Below, one piece after another: positions 1 to 9,277 of a stretch of 64,000 bases of DNA. The notes beneath the pieces are model-generated. The model was not told the DNA's origin. It saw only the letters and a list, made by a program, of their open reading frames with translations, and ran no database searches. Source of the DNA: Mangrovicoccus sp. HB161399 (GTDB taxonomy: Bacteria; Pseudomonadota; Alphaproteobacteria; Rhodobacterales; Rhodobacteraceae); the NCBI RefSeq assembly GCF_013184745.1, contig NZ_JAATVU010000002.1, positions 1 to 64,000 on the forward strand, in the 5' to 3' direction. Numbering within the stretch: position 1 is the stretch's first letter; each line of letters opens with the position of its first letter. Position numbers and translations under genes: made by a program.

Positions 1-351
1 CAGCGGCGCCGGGTCTCGGCGAAATCCCGGCTGGGCGAGAAGCTGACCTACATCCACAACCACTGGGACGGCCTGCAGACGTTCCTGAATGACGGTCGCG
101 TCGAGATCGACTCCAATTCCGTGGAGAACCTGATCCGCCCGATTGCCCTCAATCGCAAGAATGCGCTCTTCGCGGGCCATGACGAGGGCGGCCGTGCCTG
201 GGGACGGATCGCCTCGCTGATCGAGACCGCCAAGATCAACGGCGTCGAACCCTTCGCCTACCTGAAGGCCACGCTGGAGGCGATTGCCGCCGGGCATCCG
301 CAGAAGCGCATCGACGAACTTCTGCCATGGAGTTTCAAGCCGTCAACCTGA
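1..351 (+). CDS. IS66-family transposase (TnpC), C-terminal part
   Basis: This frame is open from the first base and ends at a TGA at 349-351. It carries the C-terminal hallmarks of IS66 TnpC: an SNSVENLIRP motif followed by RKNALFAGHDEGG, a segment with the conserved catalytic glutamate in the E of SVEN, and the short C-terminal domain ending in LPWSFKP. About 116 residues are visible out of the usual 500 or more; the start is outside the window. Nothing in the visible part is broken, so the element may be intact. It reads opposite to the gene it interrupts. Confidence 0.9.
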   Translation, partial: QRRRVSAKSRLGEKLTYIHNHWDGLQTFLNDGRVEIDSNSVENLIRPIALNRKNALFAGHDEGGRAWGRIASLIETAKINGVEPFAYLKATLEAIAAGHPQKRIDELLPWSFKPST

Positions 352-379
352 GATCCCGTGAGCCGGGAACACCGCTTAC
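1..379 (+). mobile_element. IS66-family insertion sequence, right end
   Basis: The window opens inside an IS66-type element. The transposase C-terminus runs to 351. The element ends at 379 with the sequence complementary to GTAAGCGGTGTTCCCGGCTC, the GTAAGC-type terminus known for the IS66 family. The left part of the element lies outside the window, so length and completeness cannot be judged. IS66 makes 8-bp target duplications; positions 380-387 would be the copy on this side. The insertion sits in the minus-strand gene at 258-1514 and supplies its new 3' end. Confidence 0.88.
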
Positions 380-1514
380 AACGGTTCTTCAGCGCGATAT
401 CGTCTCTCGCCTCGTCCAACTCCGTCCGCAGCCGGGCGAGTTCCGCTTCGGCTTCGCGGAGCTTCCTTACCAAACCGGCAATATCCGCGGCGGACCCTTG
501 AAGCAGCTTCGCAAGCGCCGCATCGCTTTCCGGCCCCTCGGACAGAACTTCCTGAGATACCTTGAAGAGCCGGATGGCCAGACCCTCGATAGGCTCGAAG
601 GGCTCCGGCAAGCCTTCATTGCGTATCAGCTTCGTCGCTCGGATGACCTCGTCGAGATATCGCGCAAGTCCTTCGGCACACAGGCTCGCAGATTGCTTTT
701 CCTTGCGCAGACTTTCTGCCTGTCGCCGCGCAGCCTCACCTTTGAGAGGTGTTCTATCATCAATCAGTCGTTGGATAGCCTCGGCCACCGCTGCCGGGCC
801 TTCCTTCCAAACGTCGTCCGGGATCAGGGCGATGTGGCGGCAGAGGTCCCAGTCGGTCCATGTGCCTGCGCGGATCGCGAGATACCAGTTCAACCAAAAT
901 TCTCCGAAAGTCCCCATCATTCCAAAGAAGGTGGCCAACCCACGATGCCAAGTCAGGATCGGGCTTGGTGGTGTAGCGTCTGGCCACAGCGGTAAGCGCA
1001 TAACTTCACTCAACTCCACTCGACTAACCTGATCGATGTCGTCAGCGAAGCATTTGTATAAGGCCGACCTCACCTCATCCGACTCTCGGCCAATCTCATT
1101 AGGAAAGAGTCCGTCCGCCACCGAGCGAGCCGCGATCAAATGCAGGTTGCGCTCATTTCTTTGAGACGCCCCTATCGCGTCGGCGGAAGAACGGATTGCG
1201 CTAGCTACCCAACGTCCGGGCATTACCCTCTGACCATCAACAGTCTGAACTGAGAACTTATCAACTGCCGAATACGCCGACGATACTGCTTCGCGTGCGA
1301 CAGCGGCGAACTTGGCATCCGGTTTCCCGGCTTGCATCAACGCGATCACGTTCGCCCTAAGGACGATCATTGCATATCGGTCGACTTTATCATTCTGACT
1401 CAGCGATATCGCTGGAACGATGCGTAGTGCTGCCCGAATTGCAAGAACTGCACATTGGTCATTGTTTAGCGACGCTAGTGCTCTCAGAGCGCTTGAGTGA
1501 TCAAAGACGTGCAT
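258..1514 (-). pseudogene. Unknown gene truncated by IS66 (chimeric 3' end)
   Basis: I do not recognise this protein. Reading starts at ATG 1514 (GGAGG about 20 bases and GGGGCGG just upstream) and is open across about 378 residues of genuine-looking sequence. It then crosses the IS66 end at 380 and picks up about 40 residues of antisense transposase before a stop at 258. The last native residues (about 340-375) are rich in Glu, Arg, Leu and Ala and look like a coiled coil. The native part has visibly lower GC and different codon use from its neighbours, which suggests it was acquired. The original C-terminus is not in the window. Function is unknown, and the product is probably non-functional or altered. 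Confidence 0.55.
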
Positions 1515-1610
1515 CCAACCGCCCCGCTCAAATCCGCCTCCACCCTGCCCGCAGGCCTTGCCCCCAACAACCACCTTGACGCCGCATCCAATCCCGCGCA
1601 TCTGGCGGCC

Positions 1611-1949
1611 ATGTCCAAGGAAAAGAAACCCCAGCAGGTCTTCACCCTTCTCGTCCAGATCGGCCGCAAGGCCGGGGACGGGCTGCCCGAGGGCGCGACC
1701 GGCGCGGCGCTGATGTGCTATTCCTCCGGCGTCGACGAGGCCGAGGCCGTGCGCGAGACCGTCGCCGTGCTGAAGCAGGCCGACCTCGCGCCGCTCGACG
1801 TCACCGGCTACGGCACCCGCGCGGAACGCGAAGACATGGGCCACGAGATCGACGAGGACGAGGCCGGGCTGATGGACCGCGCGCTCGCGGAGAACGCCGT
1901 GATCGTCGCGCAGATGACCCCGTTCTTCGGAGACGAAGACAAGGGCTGA
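1611..1949 (+). CDS. Conserved hypothetical protein upstream of dapE
   Basis: A 112-residue acidic cytosolic protein with no signal peptide or membrane segment. I know no function for it. I chose ATG 1611 (MSKEKKPQQ...) because upstream in-frame residues are proline/alanine-rich and unlike the body of the protein; an ATG at 1497 is the alternative. No strong Shine-Dalgarno sequence is visible. It lies 64 bp before dapE on the same strand and may be cotranscribed. Its upstream DNA abuts the lower-GC segment disrupted by IS66, so its native promoter may have been changed. Confidence 0.6.
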   Translation: MSKEKKPQQVFTLLVQIGRKAGDGLPEGATGAALMCYSSGVDEAEAVRETVAVLKQADLAPLDVTGYGTRAEREDMGHEIDEDEAGLMDRALAENAVIVAQMTPFFGDEDKG

Positions 1950-2013
1950 TCCCGGCGGGCGGATTGCGCCCCCCGGCCCCGCGCGGTACTCCCGTCCCAG
2001 AAGGAGACCGCCG

Positions 2014-3159
2014 ATGACCACCGATCCCGTCGAGCTGACCCGCCGCCTCGTGCGCTGCCCCTCCGTCACCCCCGAGGAAGGCGGCGCGCTGTCGCTTCTG
2101 GCCGCGGAACTGACCGCGGCAGGCTTCGACTGCAGCCGCGTCGACCGGAACGGCACCGCCAATCTCTTTGCCCGCTGGGGCGCCAAGGGCCATCCGAAGA
2201 CCTTCGGCTTCAACGGCCATACCGACGTGGTGCCGGTGGGCGATGCCGCCGCCTGGACGATGGACCCGTTCGGCGCCGAGGAGGCCGATGGCTGGCTCTA
2301 CGGCCGCGGCGCGACCGACATGAAATCCGGCGTCGCCGCCTTTGCCGCCGCCGCGATCGACCTGGTGACGGAGACGCCGCCCGACGGTGCGGTGATCCTG
2401 GCCATCACCGGCGACGAGGAAGGCCCGGCCAAGGACGGCACGGTGGCACTGCTCGACTGGATGGCGGCGGAGGGCGAGAAGATGTCGGTCTGCCTCGTCG
2501 GCGAGCCCACCTGCCCCGAGAAGCTGGGCGACATGATGAAGATCGGGCGGCGCGGCTCGGTCAGCGCCTTCTTCACCGCGACCGGCATCCAGGGGCATGT
2601 CGCCTATCCGCACAAGGCCGCGAACCCGGTGGCGGCGATGGCGAAGCTGATCGACCGGCTGAGCTCGGCCATGCTTGACGAGGGCAACGACCATTTCGAT
2701 CCCTCGACGCTGGCGGTGACCACCTTCGACACCGGCAACCCGGCGACCAACGTGATCCCGGCCAGCTGCCGCGCGACGGTGAACATCCGCTTCAACGACA
2801 TCCACACCTCCGACAGCCTGGCCGCCTGGCTGGGGCAGCAGATGGCGGAGGTCGCGGCGGAGACCGGAATCGGCTTCGACATGACCACGGCGGTGTCGGG
2901 CGAGAGCTTCCTGACCCCGCCGGACGCGCTGGTCGATCTCGTGGCGCAGGCCGTGACCGCCGAGACCGGCGTGACGCCGGACCTGTCCACCTCGGGCGGC
3001 ACCTCGGACGCGCGCTTCGTCAAGGATCACTGCCCGGTGGTGGAGTTCGGCCTGGTCGGCCACCGCATGCACCAGGTGGACGAGCGGGTCGAGACCGCGC
3101 AGATCCCGAAGCTCAAGGCCATCTACACCCGCATCCTGACGGAGTATTTCGCCCAGTGA
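2014..3159 (+). CDS. dapE: Succinyl-diaminopimelate desuccinylase
   Basis: Hydrolyses N-succinyl-LL-2,6-diaminopimelate to LL-diaminopimelate and succinate in the succinylase branch of lysine and peptidoglycan precursor synthesis. It is a 381-residue M20-family metallopeptidase, full length. The metal/catalytic motifs are visible: NGHTDVVP (His69, Asp71), the bridging Asp102 in [16 protein letters not shown] (catalytic Glu135 and Glu136), GEPTCPEK, and the C-terminal GHRMHQVDE histidine. The start ATG follows AGAAGGAGA. It overlaps the following GNAT gene by GTGA, so the two are translationally coupled. Confidence 0.95.
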   Translation: MTTDPVELTRRLVRCPSVTPEEGGALSLLAAELTAAGFDCSRVDRNGTANLFARWGAKGHPKTFGFNGHTDVVPVGDAAAWTMDPFGAEEADGWLYGRGATDMKSGVAAFAAAAIDLVTETPPDGAVILAITGDEEGPAKDGTVALLDWMAAEGEKMSVCLVGEPTCPEKLGDMMKIGRRGSVSAFFTATGIQGHVAYPHKAANPVAAMAKLIDRLSSAMLDEGNDHFDPSTLAVTTFDTGNPATNVIPASCRATVNIRFNDIHTSDSLAAWLGQQMAEVAAETGIGFDMTTAVSGESFLTPPDALVDLVAQAVTAETGVTPDLSTSGGTSDARFVKDHCPVVEFGLVGHRMHQVDERVETAQIPKLKAIYTRILTEYFAQ

Positions 3160-3584
3160 CGATCACCGAAGCCTCAACCGAGAAGGACATGGCGGATATC
3201 CGCGCGCTGCGCGAGGCCGTCTTCATCGTGGAACAGAACGTGCCCGCCCAGCTGGAATGGGACGGGCTCGACGCCGAGGCGCGCCACCTGATCGCGCGCG
3301 AGGCCGGCAACCCGGCGGGGACGCTGCGCTGGCGGGTGATCGGCGACGTGGCGAAGATCGAGCGGGTCTGCGTGCTCGACACCTATCGCGGCACCGGGAT
3401 CGGCGCGCAGCTGATGTTCGCCGCGCTAGACGCCATCCGCGCCGAGCCGGAGGTGGCGCGGATCAAGCTGTCCTCGCAGGTCCCGGCCGTCGGCTTCTAC
3501 CGCAATCTCGGCTTCACCGAGGACGGACCGGAATACGACGACGCCGGCATCCCCCATGTCGACATGTGGCGGCAGCGCCCGTGA
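3156..3584 (+). CDS. GNAT-family N-acetyltransferase
   Basis: A 142-residue single-domain acetyltransferase of the GCN5 superfamily. The acetyl-CoA-binding motif A is visible as [10 protein letters not shown] at about residues 72-81, followed by the FYRNLGF segment typical of motif B. The start is GTG 3156, overlapping the dapE stop, and the stop overlaps the next gene by GTGA. It thus sits in the middle of a tightly packed dapE-GNAT-glycosyltransferase run. The substrate cannot be told from sequence; ElaA/YjcF-like small acetyltransferases are the nearest type I recognise. Confidence 0.85.
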   Translation: MTITEASTEKDMADIRALREAVFIVEQNVPAQLEWDGLDAEARHLIAREAGNPAGTLRWRVIGDVAKIERVCVLDTYRGTGIGAQLMFAALDAIRAEPEVARIKLSSQVPAVGFYRNLGFTEDGPEYDDAGIPHVDMWRQRP

Positions 3585-4186
3585 TCCGTCCCCGGCTGGC
3601 GGTCATGGTGAAGGAACCGCGGCCGGGCCGGGTGAAGACGCGGCTGGGGCGCGAGATCGGGACCGTGCCCGCCGCCTGGTGGTTCCGCCATCAATGCGCC
3701 GCGCTGCTGCGCCGCCTGCGCGATCCGCGCTGGGATCTGGCACTGGCCGTCAGCCCCGACCGCGACGGGCTGGAGAGCCGGGTCTGGCCCGGGGACCTGC
3801 CGCGCATCGCGCAGGGCGGCGGCGATCTGGGCGACCGGATGGGGCGGCTGCTGCGCCTGCCCGGCCCGGTCATCGTGATCGGCGCTGACATTCCCGGCGT
3901 CACCCGGGCGCATGCCGCCCGCGCGCTCCATGCGCTCGGCTCGCATGACGCGGTGATCGGCCCGGCGGCGGATGGCGGCTACTGGCTGATCGGCCTCTCG
4001 GGGCGGCGCGCGCCGCCGCCGGGCCTGTTCGCCGGGGTGCGCTGGTCGACCGAGCATGCCCGCGCCGACACGCTGGCGACGATGGCGGGGCTGCGCGTCG
4101 CCCTGACGGACATGCTGTCCGATGTCGACACGCTGGCCGACCTGCAGGCAGCGCGCCACCTTGGCAGCAGCGGCCCGCGCCGCTAG
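3581..4186 (+). CDS. DUF2064 / TIGR04282-type glycosyltransferase-like protein
   Basis: A 201-residue protein of the DUF2064 family, whose fold is that of nucleotide-sugar and CofC-like transferases. Visible motifs are [14 protein letters not shown] at the N-terminus (nucleotide-binding loop), IGADIPGV (the metal-binding DxD-like region) and DGGYWLIGL. The start GTG 3581 overlaps the stop of the GNAT gene, so it is translationally coupled. The substrate is unknown. The family is often placed next to glycosyltransferase family 2 genes, which is not the case here. Confidence 0.82.
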   Translation: MIRPRLAVMVKEPRPGRVKTRLGREIGTVPAAWWFRHQCAALLRRLRDPRWDLALAVSPDRDGLESRVWPGDLPRIAQGGGDLGDRMGRLLRLPGPVIVIGADIPGVTRAHAARALHALGSHDAVIGPAADGGYWLIGLSGRRAPPPGLFAGVRWSTEHARADTLATMAGLRVALTDMLSDVDTLADLQAARHLGSSGPRR

Positions 4187-4217
4187 AACCACCCCGAGCA
4201 TCTCCGCGAGGACCCCC

Positions 4218-5174
4218 ATGACCTTCCGCCACAAGCACCTCCTCGGCATCGAGCCGCTGCATCCCGAGGAGATCCGCACCGTCCTCGACCTGGCCGACAG
4301 CTATGCCGAGATGAACCGGCGCGAGGACAAGCACGGCGACGCGCTGGCGGGGATGACCCAGGTCAACATGTTCTTCGAGAATTCCACCCGGACCCAGGCG
4401 AGCTTCGAGCTGGCGGGCAAGCGGCTGGGCGCGGACGTGATGTCGATGTCGATGCAGACCTCATCGGTGAAGAAGGGCGAGACGCTGATCGACACCGCGG
4501 TGACGCTGAACGCGATGCATCCAGATCTGCTGGTCGTGCGCCATCCGCATTCCGGTGCGGTGGGCCTTCTGTCGGAGAAGGTGAACTGCGCGGTGCTGAA
4601 CGCGGGCGACGGGCGGCACGAGCATCCGACCCAGGCGCTGCTCGACGCGCTGACCATCCGCCGCTCCAAGGGGCGGCTGCACCGGCTGAACATCGCCATT
4701 TGCGGCGACATCGCCCATAGCCGCGTGGCCCGCTCGAACATCCTGCTGCTGCACAAGATGGAGAACCGCGTCCGCCTGGTCGGTCCGCCCACCCTGCTGC
4801 CCGCGGGCGTCAAGGACTGGGGCGTCGAGGTCTATCACGACATGGAGGAAGGCCTCGCCGATTGCGACGTGGTGATGATGCTGCGCCTCCAGCGGGAGCG
4901 CATGGATGGCGGCTTCATCCCGTCGGAGCGCGAGTATTTCCACCGCTTCGGCCTCGATGCCGAGAAGCTGGGCTATGCCAGGGACGACGCGATCGTGATG
5001 CATCCCGGCCCGATGAACCGCGGGGTGGAGATCGACGGGCTGATCGCCGACGACCTGACCCGCTCGGTGATCCGCGAACAGGTGGAGATGGGCGTCGCCG
5101 TGCGCATGGCCGCCATGGACCTGCTGGCGCGGAACCTGCGCGCCGAACGGGCTGCCGCCCCGGTCATGGCATGA
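4218..5174 (+). CDS. pyrB: Aspartate carbamoyltransferase catalytic subunit
   Basis: Catalyses carbamoyl phosphate plus aspartate to N-carbamoylaspartate, the committed step of pyrimidine synthesis. It has 318 residues, the usual length. The carbamoyl-phosphate loop [19 protein letters not shown], the HPTQALLDA motif and the aspartate-domain motifs [10 protein letters not shown] and [11 protein letters not shown] are all present. I chose ATG 4218, preceded by CGAGGACCCCC; a longer in-frame reading back to 4122 overlaps the previous gene and lacks family similarity. No regulatory subunit gene is adjacent. The stop overlaps the small membrane peptide gene by ATGA. Confidence 0.95.
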   Translation: MTFRHKHLLGIEPLHPEEIRTVLDLADSYAEMNRREDKHGDALAGMTQVNMFFENSTRTQASFELAGKRLGADVMSMSMQTSSVKKGETLIDTAVTLNAMHPDLLVVRHPHSGAVGLLSEKVNCAVLNAGDGRHEHPTQALLDALTIRRSKGRLHRLNIAICGDIAHSRVARSNILLLHKMENRVRLVGPPTLLPAGVKDWGVEVYHDMEEGLADCDVVMMLRLQRERMDGGFIPSEREYFHRFGLDAEKLGYARDDAIVMHPGPMNRGVEIDGLIADDLTRSVIREQVEMGVAVRMAAMDLLARNLRAERAAAPVMA

Positions 5175-5269
5175 GCGACCCGAAGGACCCGCGGATGAGC
5201 GGAATGATCGCGCTGGCCGCGCTGGTGGTGATGGCGGCGCTGACCGTCCTGGTGGTGGTGATTGCCTGA
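5171..5269 (+). CDS. Single-span membrane micropeptide overlapping pyrB
   Basis: A 32-residue frame starting at ATG 5171, overlapping the pyrB stop by ATGA and overlapping the start of the exporter gene. After a short polar N-terminus ([12 protein letters not shown]) it is one continuous hydrophobic segment of about 20 residues, so a single transmembrane helix is predicted. The two tight overlaps and the amphipathic-to-hydrophobic layout support real translation, but I know no family. It could also simply be a coupling leader that carries ribosomes from pyrB to the exporter. Confidence 0.45.
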   Translation: MSDPKDPRMSGMIALAALVVMAALTVLVVVIA

Positions 5270-6155
5270 AGTCACGCCGCATCCCCTTCCGGGACAGCGC
5301 CCGCTCGCCGGCATGGGCTGGATGGTCCTCTCGGGCCTCGCCTTCGTCTGCTTCATCACCGCGATGAAATCCGTGGGCTCAGCCGTGCCGGTGGTCGAGG
5401 GCGCCTTCCTGCGCTTCGCCTTCGGGCTGGTCTTCCTGCTGCCCCTGGCGGGCCGCATCCGCGCGCATTGGCCGAAGGGGCGCGACATGCGGCTCTTCGT
5501 CGGCCGCGGGCTGGTCCATTCGGTGGCGATCTGCGCGTGGTTCTTCGCGATCTCGCAGATCCCGCTCGCCGAGGTCACCGCGATCAACTATCTCGCGCCC
5601 GTCTGCGTGACCGTGGGCGCCGCGCTGTTTCTCGGGGAACGGCTGGCCGCGCGCCGCATCGCCGCCGTCGCCGTCGCGCTCCTGGGCGCGCTGATCCTGC
5701 TGCGCCCGGGTTTCCGGACGCTGGAACCGGGGCATTTCGCGATGATCCTCGCAGCTGTCAGCCTCGGCAGCTCCTACGTGATCGGCAAGACCCTGACCGC
5801 GCGGTTTCCGCCGACGGTGATCGTCGCCTGGCTCAGCCTCTCGGTGACGCCGATCCTGGCGCCGCTGGCCATCGCGCATTGGGTGACGCCGCCCTGGCAG
5901 GTTCTGGCGATGCTGGCGCTGGCCGCGGTCTTCGCCAATCTCGGCCATTACCTGATGACGCTGGCCTTCCGCGCCGCGCCGGTCGCCGTGACCCAGCCGG
6001 TCACCTTCCTGCAGCTCGTCTGGTCGGTGCTGCTGGGCTACGTGGTCTTCGGCGAGTCGGTCGATCCCTTCGTGATCATCGGCGGCGGCGTGATCGTTTC
6101 GGCCGTCTCCTTCATCGCCTGGCGCGAGCACAAGCTCAAAAAATCGGGCGGCTAG
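5262..6155 (+). CDS. EamA/DMT-family transporter
   Basis: A drug/metabolite-superfamily exporter of 297 residues with about ten hydrophobic helices in two EamA repeats; the second repeat starts near residue 155. Substrate is unknown. Candidate starts are TTG 5262, overlapping the upstream micropeptide, or ATG 5313. I favour 5262 because relatives carry a short polar N-terminus before the first helix. It follows pyrB and the micropeptide without a gap, so it is probably cotranscribed with them. Confidence 0.85.
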   Translation: MPEVTPHPLPGQRPLAGMGWMVLSGLAFVCFITAMKSVGSAVPVVEGAFLRFAFGLVFLLPLAGRIRAHWPKGRDMRLFVGRGLVHSVAICAWFFAISQIPLAEVTAINYLAPVCVTVGAALFLGERLAARRIAAVAVALLGALILLRPGFRTLEPGHFAMILAAVSLGSSYVIGKTLTARFPPTVIVAWLSLSVTPILAPLAIAHWVTPPWQVLAMLALAAVFANLGHYLMTLAFRAAPVAVTQPVTFLQLVWSVLLGYVVFGESVDPFVIIGGGVIVSAVSFIAWREHKLKKSGG

Positions 6156-6222
6156 GGGCCGTTTTGATCGGCGTCAAGGTCAGGATCGGCTGTCTCTGCG
6201 TAAGGTTGGGAGGTCACCTGAA

Positions 6223-6492
6223 ATGAGGACACCGACGATGACCCACGTTGCCCACGCCCTGGCCGAGGAGTTCCCTGAGCAAGTCGAGACCCTCCGCCAT
6301 CTGCGCCAGTCCGACGCCCGCGTCGCCAGGCTGGCCGATGAATACACCGAAATCAACGACATCCTGCACCGGGTGGAAACCAATCTCCAGCCGATGTGCG
6401 ACATCGAAGCCCTGCGGCTGCGCCGCTCCCGGGTTGCCCTGAAGGACGAGCTCGCGAAGCTCCTGTCCCGGGCCGAGCCCGTGGCCGTCTGA
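6223..6492 (+). CDS. YdcH-family protein (DUF465)
   Basis: An 89-residue helical protein with the YdcH signature: EEFPE, then LRQSDARVARLADEY, the HRVETN segment, and the closing ALKDEL. The family is small, mostly alpha-helical and of unknown function. The start ATG 6223 is preceded by GGGAGG at 9 bases, a strong ribosome-binding site that favours it over ATG 6238. It is about 70 bp downstream of the exporter gene and may have its own promoter. Confidence 0.85.
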   Translation: MRTPTMTHVAHALAEEFPEQVETLRHLRQSDARVARLADEYTEINDILHRVETNLQPMCDIEALRLRRSRVALKDELAKLLSRAEPVAV

Positions 6493-6560
6493 CGGTCCGG
6501 GCCGAGCGCACCGCACGCGATGGGGAGTCACGCGCGCGGTGCGCCGCCAGTTGCCGGCGC

Positions 6561-7115
6561 TCACGGCGTCCATTCCCAGACTTTCGGCGGCCGGGTCCGG
6601 GCGCGGCGGCGCTCCAGGCGCCAGCGCGGCTGGCCCGGCTCGTGCACCGGATCGAGCGACCAGCGGCTTTCCACCCCCGGCGCCCCGCCGGTCCCGGGGG
6701 TCAGCAGCAATCCCAGCACCTGTCCGCCGCCGGTCTCCGCCGCCAGGTGGAGCCGCCGGACCGGCGTCATCGCCGGGGGCGCGGGCAGCTCGCAGACCGC
6801 CAGCGGCACCGCCCCGCTGCGCAGCGCCTCCTCCATGCACCACAGCAGATCCTCGGCACGGACCGGCTCCGCGAAGATCAGCCGCCCGGGATCGAGGATC
6901 TCCCGCATCCCGTCGGTGTTCAGCTTCTCGGATTGCCAGGAGGGACGGATCCACAGCACCGGCCCGTCCAGCCGCGCCGCCGCCATCAGCGCCAGCCGCC
7001 GCCGCGCGGCGCCGCAGAACTCATGCGCCCGTCCGGGCAGCAGCGACATTTCGGGCGAGACCTGCAGCTCTGCCGCCGGGCGCGGCAGGGCGCGACTCAG
7101 GATCATGTCATTCAT
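6561..7115 (-). CDS. ImuA/RecA-like conserved hypothetical protein
   Basis: A 184-residue protein resembling short ImuA-type RecA-fold proteins of Rhodobacteraceae: a GRAHEFCGAARR segment near residue 28 where RecA relatives have the P-loop, VLWIRPSW, a DLLWCMEEALRSG segment, and an arginine-rich C-terminus. No canonical Walker A lysine is visible, so ATP binding is doubtful. ImuA proteins act with ImuB and DnaE2 in mutagenic DNA repair, but neither partner gene is beside it. Its role here is therefore an inference. It is read toward the YdcH gene. Confidence 0.6.
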   Translation of the reverse strand: MNDMILSRALPRPAAELQVSPEMSLLPGRAHEFCGAARRRLALMAAARLDGPVLWIRPSWQSEKLNTDGMREILDPGRLIFAEPVRAEDLLWCMEEALRSGAVPLAVCELPAPPAMTPVRRLHLAAETGGGQVLGLLLTPGTGGAPGVESRWSLDPVHEPGQPRWRLERRRARTRPPKVWEWTP

Positions 7116-7224
7116 GCCCGGATTTTAGCATGTTCTTTCTTTGTTCCAAAGCGGGGGCCGCCCGGCCTTGCGGTTCCGGCAGTGCCATACTAGCCAAGTC
7201 CCGGACCGCATCCGGAGAAGACAC

Positions 7225-8265
7225 ATGCAGAAGAAGCAGCTGGGCCGCACCGGCCTGACCGTTACCGAGCTCTGCCTCGGCACGATGACCTGGGGCAGCC
7301 AGAACACCGAGGCCGAAGGCCATGCCCAGATCGACATGGCGGCGGACCGCGGCATCAACTTCATGGACACGGCCGAGATGTACCCGGTCGCGCCCGTGCT
7401 GGCGGAAACCGTCGGCCGCACCGAGGAAATCATCGGCAACTGGTTCGAGAAGACCGGCCGCCGCAACGACTGGATCCTGGCCTCCAAGATCGGCGGCGCA
7501 GGCGGCAAGGCCCGCGGCGGCGCCGCGATCAGCGCGGGCGAGATCCGCACCGCGGTCGACAGCTCGCTCAAGCGGCTGAAGACCGACGTGATCGACATCT
7601 ACCAGCTGCACTGGCCGAACCGCGGCTCCTACGCCTTCCGCCAGAACTGGCGCTACGACCCGTCGAAGCAGGACCGCAACGAGACGGTCGAACACATGCA
7701 GGACGTGCTGGGCGAGCTGGCGAAGCAGATCGAGGCGGGCAAGCTGCGCTATGTGGGCCTGTCGAACGAGAGCGCCTGGGGCATGGCCACCTGGTCGCGC
7801 GTCGCCGACGAGATGGGCGTGCCGCGGATGGCGACGATCCAGAACGAATACTCGCTGCTCTACCGCGAATTCGACACCGATGCCGCCGAAGCCTCGATCA
7901 ACGAAGAGATCCCGCTGCTGGCCTATTCGCCGCTGGCGACCGGCATCCTGAGCGGCAAATACCAGGACGGGGCCCGTCCCGAGGGCAGCCGCGCCACCCG
8001 CACGCCCGACCTGGGCGGCCGCCTGGTGCCGCGCGCGCTGGAGGCCGTCGCGGCCTACCGGAAGGTAGCGGAGAAGCACGGGCTGACGATGGTGCAGATG
8101 TCGCTTGCCTTCTGCCTGTCGCGCCCCTTCATGGGCGCCGCGATCATCGGCGCGACCTCCACGGCGCAGCTGGAGCAGGTCCTGTCCGCCGACGGCGTGA
8201 CGCTGAGCGAGGAATGCCTTCAGGATATCGCCGAGGTGCACAAGGCACATCCGCAGCCCTACTGA
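7225..8265 (+). CDS. Aldo/keto reductase, Tas-like
   Basis: A 346-residue NADP(H)-dependent oxidoreductase with the (beta/alpha)8 AKR fold. The catalytic tetrad is visible as Asp48 and Tyr53 (FMDTAEMYP), Lys88 (LASKIGG) and His129 (YQLHWPN). The C-terminal cofactor-binding segment IIGATS is also present. Length and the AEMYP motif match the Tas subgroup. The start ATG 7225 has a GGAG ribosome-binding site; the longer upstream reading lacks family similarity. It is divergent from the ImuA-like gene across about 110 bp. The natural substrate is unknown. Confidence 0.92.
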   Translation: MQKKQLGRTGLTVTELCLGTMTWGSQNTEAEGHAQIDMAADRGINFMDTAEMYPVAPVLAETVGRTEEIIGNWFEKTGRRNDWILASKIGGAGGKARGGAAISAGEIRTAVDSSLKRLKTDVIDIYQLHWPNRGSYAFRQNWRYDPSKQDRNETVEHMQDVLGELAKQIEAGKLRYVGLSNESAWGMATWSRVADEMGVPRMATIQNEYSLLYREFDTDAAEASINEEIPLLAYSPLATGILSGKYQDGARPEGSRATRTPDLGGRLVPRALEAVAAYRKVAEKHGLTMVQMSLAFCLSRPFMGAAIIGATSTAQLEQVLSADGVTLSEECLQDIAEVHKAHPQPY

Positions 8266-8295
8266 GGCAATCCCGGCGAGTCCGGTCAATTTTAA

Positions 8296-8334
8296 GTAAA
8301 AAGCTCCGGCCAGGCCTCCCCTCCCGGCCGGAGC
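8296..8334 (-). terminator. Rho-independent terminator of the 8423-8674 gene
   Basis: On the minus strand a perfect 9-bp stem (GCTCCGGCC / GGCCGGAGC, 8334-8326 and 8311-8303) is followed directly by TTTTTACTT. It lies 89 bp past the stop of the small membrane protein gene and ends the leftward transcript before it meets the aldo/keto reductase gene. Confidence 0.72.
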
Positions 8335-8422
8335 GCAGTATCTGGAGGTCAGCCGCACCGCAGGGTCCTCCCCTACCCCGCGGATGCGGCCGACCGTCTA
8401 TGGAGGTGCGGATGAACAGGCG

Positions 8423-8674
8423 TCAGCCCTTCGCACTCTCCATATATTCCTGTTCGAGCCTTTTCCGTGCCGCGGCACGGCGGCCATGCATGGCCGGGGT
8501 CTGCTTCAGGAGCTTCATCCGGGCATAAAGCCCCAGAGCTGCTCCTGCAAGGCATATGACCGCTTCATGCGGCGCGAAAAGCTTGTCGCCGAACAGCGCC
8601 GCCAGGATTGCAAGCCCGTAGGCCCAGAAGCCGGTAAACCCGATCACGCATACAAAGGCCCAGAGTTTCTTCAT
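8423..8674 (-). CDS. Small two-helix membrane protein, unknown
   Basis: An 83-residue protein with two hydrophobic stretches (about residues 3-26 and 34-50) and a basic C-terminus rich in Lys, Arg and Glu. No family is recognised. The start ATG 8674 is preceded by GGGAGGATTGGAG, an excellent ribosome-binding site; an upstream in-frame ATG at 8734 is less likely. It is followed by a strong terminator, so it is the last gene of its transcript. Confidence 0.7.
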   Translation of the reverse strand: MKKLWAFVCVIGFTGFWAYGLAILAALFGDKLFAPHEAVICLAGAALGLYARMKLLKQTPAMHGRRAAARKRLEQEYMESAKG

Positions 8675-8860
8675 CTCCAATCCTCCCGGCGGGGCGCCCA
8701 AGTTGCTGCGCAGCAGCGACAAATTGCGTTTCATGGGCGTCACCTTGCCGCAGGGGACCCTAACCCGACTCGGGGGGGCTGCGTCAAGCGCATAACCGCC
8801 ATGCTCACGGCGCTGCGGTGCAATTTGCAAGAAAATTAGGATTTCACTGGCGGAAACCCG

Positions 8861-9157
8861 TCAACCCCAATACGACCACCAGCCGCGGACGAAATGGGTG
8901 CCGACGATGACGCAGAAGGACACCCAGTAGAAGAGGAAATACAGGTTCGCCGCCCTGAGGAAGCGCAGCGACAGCTTGGCCACCGGATCGGTTTCGGCCC
9001 GCTCCTTCAGCGCCGCCTTGTATTCGGCGGGCCCGCCGCCGATTTCCAGGACATGCGAATAGAAGTAGGCGCGCTTGTACAGCAGGAAGACCAGCGGAAA
9101 CCCGATCGCCAGCCCGATATAGCCAAGCGCATAGATCCGGTCGATTTCCTGGACCAT
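8861..9157 (-). CDS. Small membrane protein, unknown
   Basis: A 98-residue protein with a hydrophobic helix near residues 10-28, a polar middle (residues 38-62) and a second aromatic-rich helix near 68-90 that ends in RGWWSYWG. No family is recognised. ATG 9157 is preceded by GGAGGG at a good distance; the ATG at 9187 is not. It is followed about 190 bp later by another small membrane protein gene on the same strand. Confidence 0.68.
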   Translation of the reverse strand: MVQEIDRIYALGYIGLAIGFPLVFLLYKRAYFYSHVLEIGGGPAEYKAALKERAETDPVAKLSLRFLRAANLYFLFYWVSFCVIVGTHFVRGWWSYWG

Positions 9158-9277
9158 CCCGCATTTCCCTCCGCATCCTGGCGCCAAGCCGGCGCGACGG
9201 AATGCTAGCGGCGATGTGTTGCTTCCAGGTCAACGCCGCCTGCGGTTTCCGCGGCCGGCGGGCGGCCGCGGCAAGGT

